A DNA stretch of 54,122 bases. Origin: Gammaproteobacteria bacterium. Lineage in GTDB: Bacteria > Pseudomonadota > Gammaproteobacteria > UBA6429 > Thiohalophilaceae. The notes under the pieces are model-generated. The model saw only the letters and a program-made list of their open reading frames with translations, made no database searches and was not told the DNA's origin. The translations under genes and the position numbers were made by a program. Location: NCBI GenBank assembly GCA_026197095.1, contig JAPHTF010000045.1, positions 1-54,122 of the forward strand. The letters run 5' to 3'. Shown here piece after piece: positions 1 to 7,140 of this stretch. Position 1 is the first letter of the stretch. Every line of letters starts with the position of its first letter.

Positions 1-495
1 AAAAAAGGCAGTCGGATTCGGAATGGGACTTTCAATAAAAAGTTCTTTCTCTATATCTTCAGGTGAACATAAGAGATTTAACCATTTTTCATAAAGGATA
101 AAGCCTTCTTCAATACCGGCATCACTGATTATTTTTACCTGGCCACCGGCTATACCAATGTCAGGATACTGCTGTAAATAATCATACTGCCTTAATAATC
201 TATCAGGCAATGCAATGTCATCTGCATCCATTCTGGCGATGTATTGCCCTCGTGCATGCGCAAAGCCAGCCCGCATTGCAGCCACCACGCCATGATAATT
301 AGAAGATATTAATTTAAACCGGCTATCTTGAGTGAGTTCTATAGGCAGGTTATTAATTGCAGCATCAGTGGAATGATCATCGACAACAATAAGCTCAAGC
401 AGAACATCTTCTTGATTAAGTATACTTGCAATCGCATCAGCAAGATAAAGACCGGCATTATGTACAGGCATAATGACAGAAATAAGAGGATTCAT
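1..495 (-). CDS. Glycosyltransferase family 2, 3' end cut by window edge
   Basis: Reading the minus strand from the ATG at 495 gives about 165 residues of a GT-A fold glycosyltransferase with no stop before base 1, so the C-terminal part is missing. The start has the usual beta strand (NPLISVIMPVHNAG), then LIVVDDHSTD, AAMRAGFAHARG, and the metal-binding DXD region as ARMDADDIALPDR around residues 89-101. Family knowledge: GT2 enzymes transfer a sugar from a nucleotide-sugar donor, usually to a surface polysaccharide or glycolipid on the cytoplasmic face of the membrane. The neighbour at 516-1139 lies on the same strand 20 bases upstream and could be co-transcribed. Donor and acceptor cannot be told from sequence. 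Confidence 0.9.
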   Translation of the reverse strand, partial: MNPLISVIMPVHNAGLYLADAIASILNQEDVLLELIVVDDHSTDAAINNLPIELTQDSRFKLISSNYHGVVAAMRAGFAHARGQYIARMDADDIALPDRLLRQYDYLQQYPDIGIAGGQVKIISDAGIEEGFILYEKWLNLLCSPEDIEKELFIESPIPNPTAFF

Positions 496-515
496 AATAA
501 TTCAGAATTTTATGA

Positions 516-1139
516 TTAACGTTTTACAAGACTACTATCAAAGCCTGTAAACAATTTTGCCTTGGCTTTTTCATAAGCCTTTTTACTAATCACACCGTCA
601 TCACTTAATCGGCGCAACATTTTCATTTCACCTGTTAATTGTTTTTCGTCATCAATATCCATGTGATTGCGGAATTTCTTAATACGTTTTTCTATAGAAT
701 CAATGAATAATGAAAATGCCTTTTTAGAGGGTTTACCTGCATATAATATAATAATGGGTACATGTGCTTTACGAGAATAAAAAACTTGTTTTTGTGATGT
801 ATTTTTCCAGAACTGAATGAAACTATAAATACTACCTAAAAGCCCCACAAGAAGAATAACACCAAGGTACAGGTTTTTATGCTCAGTTAAATATGTCGGT
901 AAAAATTTGAATAGCAACAACATAACTAAGAGGAAACTCATGCTGGCAGCTAACCATTTCCAGGCAATAGAAAATATTTTTTTACTTTTATCCTGAAGAG
1001 AGAGAATATCCACAGAATACGTTTGATTGGTTTTTTTCCCTATATTTGAAACCTGCAATTCCCGGCCATCGATTAATTTAACCAGAATATCCAAACCAAG
1101 CGCATTTCGCTGCTTAAATACGATTTCCTTTCCCGCCAT
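516..1139 (-). CDS. Small membrane protein with SHOCT-like C-terminus
   Basis: This is a protein of about 207 residues that I cannot assign to a named family. Two hydrophobic segments, WLAASMSFLLVMLLLFKFLP and then LYLGVILLVGLLGSIYSFI, form a hairpin in the middle. The C-terminus (MLRRLSDDGVISKKAYEKAK) has the short helix-turn-helix look of SHOCT motifs, which often end bacterial membrane or stress proteins. The N-terminal 50 residues are basic and beta-like (DILVKLIDGRELQVSNI). An in-frame ATG exists at 1157, but GAAGAGG sits just upstream of the ATG at 1139, so I chose 1139. It lies upstream of the glycosyltransferase on the same strand. Function is unknown. Confidence 0.65.
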   Translation of the reverse strand: MAGKEIVFKQRNALGLDILVKLIDGRELQVSNIGKKTNQTYSVDILSLQDKSKKIFSIAWKWLAASMSFLLVMLLLFKFLPTYLTEHKNLYLGVILLVGLLGSIYSFIQFWKNTSQKQVFYSRKAHVPIIILYAGKPSKKAFSLFIDSIEKRIKKFRNHMDIDDEKQLTGEMKMLRRLSDDGVISKKAYEKAKAKLFTGFDSSLVKR

Positions 1140-1367
1140 AACATCCTCTTCATACACGGCTTAACAACAGTACATCCACATCAGCTACTATTTATAGCAT
1201 GAAATAATCGCAAATTCTCGCTAATAGGCCCTGAAAATATTGTATTTGAGGGGCAAATAGCGAAGTTTCTTATTGATAAAACAAAAATGTATTCTCTATC
1301 AGGCTAATTGTCTGTTACCCCATATTAATAGATAATCCTATTTCAAAAATACTCAGGAGCATTTCAG

Positions 1368-2075
1368 GTGAATAAAAGCGTTATCACAAATGGTTTGGCC
1401 ATTTTAGTCGTAATAACTGGTCTAATTATTAAAAATGAACTTGTTTTAACCATTGGCTTATTCGCATTATCGGGCGCAATTACAAACTGGCTAGCCATTC
1501 ACATGTTATTTGAGAAAGTCCCCGGCCTGTATGGTTCTGGCGTTATCCCTGCCCGTTTTGAAGATTTTAAACTCGCTATTCGCAGCCTCATGATGGAGCA
1601 ATTTTTTACTGAAGAGAATATTGACCGTTTCCTTCGCGTCTCCGATGGAATCAAACCTGACTTGCACTTAACTCCAGTCATTGAGAAAGTTGATTTAAGC
1701 CCCTCATTTGATTCTCTAGTTAAAGTCATTATGGAGTCTTCTTTTGGCGGCATGCTTGGTATGTTTGGTGGTCAGGAAGCATTAACGCCACTAAAGGAAC
1801 CTTTTATTAAAAACATGAAACAATCCCTTATTGAAATGACTCAAGCAGAATCCTTTCTTGAATTATTAAGAAATGAAATAGAACAACCCGATGTTATGAA
1901 AGACATTCGTGAAAAAGTTGAAGATATTATTGAAAAACGTCTTGAAGAACTGACACCTCAATTAGTTAAAGAAATTGTTCAGGCAATGATTAAAAAACAT
2001 CTTGGCTGGCTGGTGGTATGGGGTGGTGTGTTTGGTGGTCTGATTGGTTTAGCTGCGGCTCTGATCACTGTTTAA
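1368..2075 (+). CDS. DUF445 family membrane protein
   Basis: A 235-residue protein of the DUF445 type. The N-terminus carries a membrane segment followed by the family hallmark GAITNWLAIHMLFEKVPG and GSGVIPARFEDFK, where a second hydrophobic stretch runs into an amphipathic region. The middle is helical and charged (EQPDVMKDIREKVEDIIEKR), and the C-terminus ends in another membrane segment (LVVWGGVFGGLIGLAAAL). The start is a GTG with AGGAG eight to nine bases upstream. Family members are inner-membrane proteins of unknown role. The gene stands alone, followed 42 bases later by the TauE/SafE-type gene. Confidence 0.85.
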   Translation: MNKSVITNGLAILVVITGLIIKNELVLTIGLFALSGAITNWLAIHMLFEKVPGLYGSGVIPARFEDFKLAIRSLMMEQFFTEENIDRFLRVSDGIKPDLHLTPVIEKVDLSPSFDSLVKVIMESSFGGMLGMFGGQEALTPLKEPFIKNMKQSLIEMTQAESFLELLRNEIEQPDVMKDIREKVEDIIEKRLEELTPQLVKEIVQAMIKKHLGWLVVWGGVFGGLIGLAAALITV

Positions 2076-2117
2076 GTTTAATTACTTATCCATAGTCCAC
2101 TTTTTTAAACTTCTTTG

Positions 2118-2912
2118 ATGGATTTTAACTTTATTGAGTTTAGCTTCATTGAGTTTAGCTTTATTGAGTTTAGCTTTATTGAGTTTACAACAACAGAACT
2201 CGGTCTGATTGCGCTCATCTTTGTATGGACAGGTTTTGTTCGCAGTGGTTTAGGCTTTGGTGGTGCCGCATTGGGCTTGCCCTTGATGCTGTTTATTTAT
2301 GATAAACCGGTATATTGGTTACCCATTATTGGTTTACATTTACTCTTCTTTACCTCGCTTACCTTGCGTTCGCGAATGAACAATGTTGACTGGTCTTATT
2401 TAAAAAAATCCAGCATTTACATTATTCCACCTGCCCTTGTCGGTGTATTTGGTTTAATCACTTTGCCGAATAACTGGTTAATCATCTTTATTTATTCAGT
2501 GACCTTATTTTATGCCGTGATCTGGTTTTTAAATTTGAACATACGAAGTAACAATGAATGGCTTGATCGGTTTTTATTAGCTATAGGCGGTTACGTGGCG
2601 GGCACTTCACTGACAGGTGCACCTTTAATGGTTGCAGTTTATATGCGTAATGTTGCTGCTGAGCAACTACGTAATACCTTATTCGTTTTATGGTTTATTC
2701 TGGTCTCTATCAAGATGACGACATTCATACTACTCGGTGTTGATATCCATTTTCTCACAGCACTGTATCTCTTACCTGTTGCAGCAATAGGTCATGTGAT
2801 TGGAATAAAAACACACGAGTTAATATTGAAAAATGATCAACTATTTAAACAAATTATTGGTGGTGTACTGATGATTATAAGTTTATTAGGACTTAGTCAG
2901 ATATATTATTAA
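2118..2912 (+). CDS. TauE/SafE (TSUP) family permease with N-terminal FIEFS repeat
   Basis: About 264 residues, mostly membrane segments, of the sulfite exporter TauE/SafE (TSUP) type. The family signature is seen twice, near the start of each half: GFVRSGLGFGGAALGLPLM and GGYVAGTSLTGAPLMVAVY. TSUP proteins export or import small organic or sulfur anions; the substrate here is unknown. The ATG at 2118 is preceded by an in-frame TTG at 2115 and neither has a clear ribosome binding site. Before the first membrane segment lie four FIEF[S/T] units from a 15-base tandem repeat, which is not typical of the family. The 3' end overlaps the convergent pseudouridine synthase by 20 bases. Confidence 0.87.
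   Translation: MDFNFIEFSFIEFSFIEFSFIEFTTTELGLIALIFVWTGFVRSGLGFGGAALGLPLMLFIYDKPVYWLPIIGLHLLFFTSLTLRSRMNNVDWSYLKKSSIYIIPPALVGVFGLITLPNNWLIIFIYSVTLFYAVIWFLNLNIRSNNEWLDRFLLAIGGYVAGTSLTGAPLMVAVYMRNVAAEQLRNTLFVLWFILVSIKMTTFILLGVDIHFLTALYLLPVAAIGHVIGIKTHELILKNDQLFKQIIGGVLMIISLLGLSQIYY
2130..2189 (+). repeat. 15-bp in-frame tandem repeat, four units
   Basis: The unit TTTATTGAGTTTAGC occurs four times head to tail. The second copy starts TTC and the last copy ends ACA instead of AGC. It encodes FIEFS-FIEFS-FIEFS-FIEFT. Units are a whole number of codons, so changes in copy number leave the permease in frame. Confidence 0.95.
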
Positions 2913-3756
2913 GTTTCGGCTGAAGCTCATCACTTAATGTATATATTTTATCAGTACCATCAATTGGACTGGGAAATGACAGTTTAAATGCCGTCAGTTG
3001 TAAATCTTTATCACCATCATCACTCCCATACAACCGATCCCCAACAATAGGGAAACCTGCGCCTGATAAATGAATGCGAATTTGATGTTTACGCCCCGTT
3101 TCAATATCAACCTGTACTAATGAAGTATTAGTAACTTCTTCATATTGCAATAAAGAAACATGTGAAACAGCAGGTTTATTATCAACTTCATTGCTCAGCG
3201 TTACCGCATCACGAGGAAATAAACCATGAACAATCGCTTTATATTGTTTTGTAATGTTTTTCTTTTTAAATAAATCAGCTAACAACGTTGCTGTCTTTTT
3301 CTTATGTGCTATCAAGATTAGTCCTGAAGCAAAGCGATCGAGTCTGTGTACAATAAAAGCTTGCCGCTGTGGTTCTGAATGTTGATTTACTCCGTGTTGC
3401 TCTACCCAACGATTAATTGCACAGTGATCACTCCACTTGCTCCCTTGAGATAACATGCCACGAGGTTTATACCATACGCTGTAATCGCCCTCATCAGCAA
3501 TAAGAATGGCATCATCTACTGTTTCATCAAGCACTTCAGGATCATAATAAAAATGAAGTTTGCTGCCTGATTTGAGCTTTTTACTTTGCCGACGTAACCG
3601 ATGAGTACCTTTATCATCAGTTAGCCAAACTGCGCCTTTTTGCATAGCCTGCTTGATTTTTTGCTTTGATAGCCCGGATTCTGCAGCAAGTAAATCTACT
3701 GGGCTTGCACCGTCGTCAGTGACTTCAATATGGTATTCCGTTCTTAATTCAGACAA
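2893..3756 (-). CDS. RluA-family RNA pseudouridine synthase
   Basis: A 287-residue pseudouridine synthase that converts uridine to pseudouridine in structured RNA (rRNA or tRNA). An S4-like N-terminal region (GLSKQKIKQAMQKGAVWL) is followed by the catalytic domain. The active-site motif HRLDRFASGLILIA contains the catalytic Asp, and the later motifs GRKHQIRIHLSGAGFPIVGD and LQLTAFKLSFPSP fit the RluA/RluC/RluD group. The start is a TTG at 3756 with GAGAA upstream; the nearby ATG is out of frame and stops after seven codons. The target uridine cannot be assigned. Its 3' end overlaps the convergent TSUP gene by 20 bases. Confidence 0.92.
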   Translation of the reverse strand: MSELRTEYHIEVTDDGASPVDLLAAESGLSKQKIKQAMQKGAVWLTDDKGTHRLRRQSKKLKSGSKLHFYYDPEVLDETVDDAILIADEGDYSVWYKPRGMLSQGSKWSDHCAINRWVEQHGVNQHSEPQRQAFIVHRLDRFASGLILIAHKKKTATLLADLFKKKNITKQYKAIVHGLFPRDAVTLSNEVDNKPAVSHVSLLQYEEVTNTSLVQVDIETGRKHQIRIHLSGAGFPIVGDRLYGSDDGDKDLQLTAFKLSFPSPIDGTDKIYTLSDELQPKLNNISD

Positions 3757-3825
3757 GGTGTTTTCTCGACATGATGGTTTATATGATAATTATACTAAAT
3801 TTATAGTCATTATTCAGCGGGTTTC

Positions 3826-3851
3826 GTAGGTCGGCCTGAAGGCCGACCTAC
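3826..3851. repeat. REP-like palindrome, GTCGGCCT core
   Basis: A perfect inverted repeat with 12-base arms (GTAGGTCGGCCT and its complement) around a two-base loop. The same GTCGGCCT/AGGCCGAC core occurs between recX and recA (39487-39583). This pattern is typical of dispersed intergenic REP-type palindromes of gammaproteobacteria. It lies between the pseudouridine synthase and the VWA gene terminator. Confidence 0.7.
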
Positions 3852-3862
3852 AAAACAAGAAT

Positions 3863-3892
3863 AAAAAAGGCGACATAATTACTTATGCCGCC
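3863..3892 (-). terminator. Intrinsic terminator of the PspA-like/VWA operon
   Basis: On the minus strand GGCGGCATAA and TTATGTCGCC form a stem with one mismatch, followed directly by TTTTTTA. It lies 31 bases after the VWA stop codon, so it ends the three-gene minus-strand operon that starts at 6218. Confidence 0.85.
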
Positions 3893-3922
3893 AAATGGAG
3901 AAGTTTTTCTACTTAAATATAA

Positions 3923-5083
3923 TTACTTTTTAAAATTATAATTTTTTGCTTCCCCTTGTTTTTGAATCGCTTTAGTCACTGCTTGTTCCATGGTAGCCAC
4001 ACTTGGCGCACCTGCTTCCATTTTCTTTTTCGCGACATATTTACTACGTTCAGTACTTAACTTGGCGATTTCTTTTTTCAATTCCTGACGCTCCTCTACC
4101 TTCTTTTTAAGGAAATCTTTTCGTTTATCTTTAGCCATTTGGCGTAATGGCTCTGGCAATTCTTTCTCTTCAATATTATCCAGTTCCACTTTCCCGGTTT
4201 CGAGCGCATCAACCAGATCCCAGCTGGAATTGTCATACATCGATGACGCTTTAGCAGCAGCTCGTTTAGATAACAAGGCAGAAGAAATGGCATTACTTTT
4301 ATCATCCTGCACTTTTTGACGATTGGCTTTTTCCTCACCTTCAACACCATATGGAATATATGTTTTATTTAACTTTTCATTTAATACTGCAATATTTTTA
4401 TCTTGTGGTGCATTGATATGAGCAATCTTATGATTATGGTCAATACTCATATATTCTCCCCCCGCCAGTAAAGCCCCATCCTTCCAGCCAGAGTTAGCAC
4501 CTTGTTCTACATTACCTGCATGAATAGTATTAATAGTAATGCCCTTTTGTTTTGCTAAAGCGATGGCCTCTCGATAAGAAACGGGGCCCTGCGTAAATGG
4601 TTCATTACCTGCAATAAAAATGGCTTTAATATCTCCTTCTGACTGACTCCAGGGCAATTCATTAACGGCTGTTCTGATTGCATAACCACAATATTCACTT
4701 CCCCCATTTGTTGTTAAAGAAAACAAAGCCTCAGAGACTTGATCGAGTTCGCCTGTTAAAGCCGAAACTTGTCGAATAAAACCGCTGTTCGCAGACAAAC
4801 CACTATTACCATATTCATACACTGCAACTTCTAATGATGGTTTTAGGCCGTTCTGTTCCGCTTTTGAAAATTCATTAACCACTTGCCATAGCTGGTTTCG
4901 TGTTTGATCAATCAGCCCATTCATACTGCTGCTCGTGTCTAACAAAATAGCGAGTTGTATTTTTGGTTTTTTATTTAAAGAGATATTTACATTGGCATCG
5001 GCTGATTTCTGTATAAACGGATAAAACCCAATAACCACTGCGGTAATAATAAAAATACTGATTGTGAAAAGTTTGTTTTTCAT
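3923..5083 (-). CDS. VWA-domain protein, exported or membrane anchored
   Basis: About 386 residues. The N-terminus (KLFTISIFIITAVVIGFYPF) is a signal peptide or membrane anchor. A von Willebrand factor A domain follows, with the MIDAS metal site as LLDTSSSMNG (Asp49, Ser51, Ser53) and a later IKAIFIAGNEPF strand. The C-terminal 140 residues are highly charged and probably helical (KRKDFLKKKVEERQELKKEI). VWA domains mediate metal-dependent protein contacts. I chose the ATG at 5083 because GGAGG lies about nine bases upstream; an ATG at 5098 overlaps that site. It is the last gene of an operon with a membrane protein and a PspA-like protein, opposite a two-component system, so a role in envelope stress is likely but unproven. 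Confidence 0.85.
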   Translation of the reverse strand: MKNKLFTISIFIITAVVIGFYPFIQKSADANVNISLNKKPKIQLAILLDTSSSMNGLIDQTRNQLWQVVNEFSKAEQNGLKPSLEVAVYEYGNSGLSANSGFIRQVSALTGELDQVSEALFSLTTNGGSEYCGYAIRTAVNELPWSQSEGDIKAIFIAGNEPFTQGPVSYREAIALAKQKGITINTIHAGNVEQGANSGWKDGALLAGGEYMSIDHNHKIAHINAPQDKNIAVLNEKLNKTYIPYGVEGEEKANRQKVQDDKSNAISSALLSKRAAAKASSMYDNSSWDLVDALETGKVELDNIEEKELPEPLRQMAKDKRKDFLKKKVEERQELKKEIAKLSTERSKYVAKKKMEAGAPSVATMEQAVTKAIQKQGEAKNYNFKK

Positions 5084-5115
5084 TTTTACATCCTCCATTT
5101 GGATTTAATACTTAA

Positions 5116-5685
5116 CTAATTTGTTTTAAATAATTTTGCCACTGCAATTTCAGCGGCATGATGTGCATATTCAAATTTGTCATCGTCTATTTGACTTTCT
5201 GTTTCAGATTTTTTCCCGGCAATAAAATTTTTTGGGATATAGACAAACAAGGCCTGTACAAGAAAAAAACTCCAGAAAGTCAAAAACAAACTCCCTGATA
5301 CAGTTAGTGCCCAGATGGCAATAGCCAGGCTCATCACGGTCATTGTCAGGTCAATTAATGCTGAAAAAATACTGTTATAAAAATACAGTGAGCGCATCAA
5401 CCAAACCATCATTAACTGGATCGCCACATATAGGATTAAAGATGAAATAAACACCAATGAAATGAGTGTGACCAAAGACCAGATTACAATAACGGTAATA
5501 CGGCCTGTTCTTTCTTTGCTGCGTAACAACAAATAGGAAATATATAAAAAGGAGAGCCCCGCTACGAGCAGCATAAATACGTTAGACCCAATAAACATTG
5601 ATGACATAACAGTGAATAAAACAGCAACTGCGATACTTGCTATCAAAGCGATACCAACTCCCTCCATAAACGTAGCTTTTTTCAT
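5116..5685 (-). CDS. Multi-pass membrane protein of the PspA-like/VWA operon
   Basis: A 189-residue protein with four or five membrane segments: ALIASIAVAVLFTVMSSMF, NVFMLLVAGLSFLYISYLLL, TVIVIWSLVTLISLVFIS, then VAIQLMMVWLMRSLYF and the stretch TMTVMSLAIAIWALTVSG with its continuation. The C-terminal 35 residues are soluble and acidic (KKSETESQIDDDKFEYAHH). I do not recognise the family. Its start overlaps the stop of the PspA-like gene by four bases (ATGA), a sign of translational coupling, and the VWA gene begins 32 bases after its stop. It may be the membrane partner of the PspA-like protein. Confidence 0.75.
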   Translation of the reverse strand: MKKATFMEGVGIALIASIAVAVLFTVMSSMFIGSNVFMLLVAGLSFLYISYLLLRSKERTGRITVIVIWSLVTLISLVFISSLILYVAIQLMMVWLMRSLYFYNSIFSALIDLTMTVMSLAIAIWALTVSGSLFLTFWSFFLVQALFVYIPKNFIAGKKSETESQIDDDKFEYAHHAAEIAVAKLFKTN

Positions 5686-6218
5686 GACACACCTCGCGCT
5701 TGTTTTTCACGCAGAAAGGCCATTTCAATATCGTCATCCTTAACTGTCATTGTGATATTTGAATAAAGCTCTTCTCCATTTAGCTCAGCTTCAGTTTCTG
5801 AAAGCAGCTCCAGTTTTTGCTGCATTACAGAAAACCGCATTTTGTTTTCATCAATACGCGTTTTTAATTCACTGGTTTTCCTAAGCAGTGATTCTGACTT
5901 TGAAATGCAGTGTTTATGATAACGTTGAATTTCAAGTTTCTTTTTCACCTGGCTACGCGCAAGTTTTGTCTCTCCTGACTCAAAGCAGATATCAAGCTCC
6001 TGATCGACCTGCTCTATACTTTTACTTAACTCATCCATTTTCACTGCAAGCAAGGAATATTCTTTTTCATACAATTTCAATTGTTGTGCATCACGGTGTA
6101 AATCTTCTTCCATCTCGCGTAATGCTTGCTTTAGCAATACATCAGGTTCTTCAATACGATCCAGGACCGCGTTGAAATCTGCGCTAAAAAGTCGTCCAAT
6201 TCGTGTGATTAGTGCCAT
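5682..6218 (-). CDS. PspA/IM30 family protein
   Basis: A 178-residue helical protein with the PspA/IM30 N-terminal signature: TRIGRLFSADFNAVLDRIEE followed by PDVLLKQALREMEEDL. The remainder is a long coiled coil. It is shorter than Escherichia coli PspA (about 222 residues), so the C-terminal helices are reduced. PspA proteins polymerise on the inner face of the cytoplasmic membrane and protect it under stress. It is the first gene of the minus-strand operon with a membrane protein and a VWA protein, and diverges from an OmpR-type regulator gene. No pspF or pspBC genes are nearby, so control is more likely through the two-component system. Confidence 0.82.
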   Translation of the reverse strand: MALITRIGRLFSADFNAVLDRIEEPDVLLKQALREMEEDLHRDAQQLKLYEKEYSLLAVKMDELSKSIEQVDQELDICFESGETKLARSQVKKKLEIQRYHKHCISKSESLLRKTSELKTRIDENKMRFSVMQQKLELLSETEAELNGEELYSNITMTVKDDDIEMAFLREKQARGVS

Positions 6219-6331
6219 AATAATTTCCTCATCTCATCTAGCCGTTTCTGTTCATGTCCCTGCTAAATAATCAGGTCATGTTTAACTTCTGAAACAAAGT
6301 CTAGGTAAAGTGAGTCAATTGCTGTAGGCCG

Positions 6332-6379
6332 TTTTATGTAAAACTATTTGCAGGAAATTTACATAAAATTTACATAAAA
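6332..6379. promoter_or_regulatory. Candidate operator: three TTTACATAAAA boxes
   Basis: The divergent region between the PspA-like gene and the response regulator holds two tandem copies of TTTACATAAAA (6358-6368 and 6369-6379) with an exact 11-base period. An inverted copy (TTTTATGTAAA) lies at 6332-6342. Direct repeats spaced by one helical turn are the usual binding mode of OmpR/PhoB-type regulators. Inference: this is the site for the regulator encoded at 6423, controlling itself and the PspA-like operon. Confidence 0.6.
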
Positions 6380-6422
6380 GCAGCATCACATAAGAAGCCA
6401 AAGCTGGTAATCTAATAACACT

Positions 6423-7139
6423 ATGTCACGCAAAGAAAACATATTAATTATTGAAGATGAAGAAGCCATTCGCACCGGCCTGGTCGATGTACTGGTCTAT
6501 CATGGCTACGATACAGATTTCGCTGCAGATGGTAATACGGGGTTAGAAAAAGCCCTTACTGGAAAACATGACTTAATTCTTCTTGATATTATGTTGCCCG
6601 GAATGGATGGCTATGCCGTTTGCGAACAAATTCGTAAAGCAGATCGGGAACAACCTATTATTATGCTGACGGCAAAATCCAGTGATGAAGATATTATTCA
6701 GGGATTACAACTTGGTGCGGATGATTATGTCGCTAAACCCTTCTCGGTTGCCCAACTTATATTACGTATTCAGGCTGTATTAAGACGCTCAGGTTTATCA
6801 AATGAACCGGAACATATGATTGAACTAGGTGACAGTGGTCAGGCGACTCATATTAAAATAGATAGTCGCAACTTATCTGCAACAAAAGGCAAAGAAGAGA
6901 TCCATTTCACTCGGCGAGAGATGGATATTTTACTTTATCTGGCTAATCATACAGAACGCCCGGTTCCAAGGGATGAGCTGCTTAATAAAATATGGGGTTA
7001 TGCAAAAAATCTTGAACTGGAAACACGCACAGTCGATATTCATGTTGCCAAGTTACGCCGTAAGATTGAACAAGATGCAGCAAACCCCTGTCACCTCATA
7101 ACTGTTCGTGGCGCAGGTTACAGGTTAATGGTGGATTAG
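6423..7139 (+). CDS. OmpR/PhoB-type response regulator
   Basis: A 238-residue two-domain regulator. The receiver domain contains the acidic pair in IIEDEEAIRT, the phosphoacceptor Asp55 in LILLDIMLPGMDGY, the threonine of IIMLTAKSSDED, and the lysine of DDYVAKPFS. The C-terminal winged helix has the OmpR-type signature ETRTVDIHVAKLRRKIEQD and ends VRGAGYRLMVD. The kinase gene starts one base after its stop, so the two form an operon. The upstream repeats at 6332-6379 are likely targets. The sequence does not tell which signal is sensed. Confidence 0.93.
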   Translation: MSRKENILIIEDEEAIRTGLVDVLVYHGYDTDFAADGNTGLEKALTGKHDLILLDIMLPGMDGYAVCEQIRKADREQPIIMLTAKSSDEDIIQGLQLGADDYVAKPFSVAQLILRIQAVLRRSGLSNEPEHMIELGDSGQATHIKIDSRNLSATKGKEEIHFTRREMDILLYLANHTERPVPRDELLNKIWGYAKNLELETRTVDIHVAKLRRKIEQDAANPCHLITVRGAGYRLMVD

Positions 7140-7140
7140 C

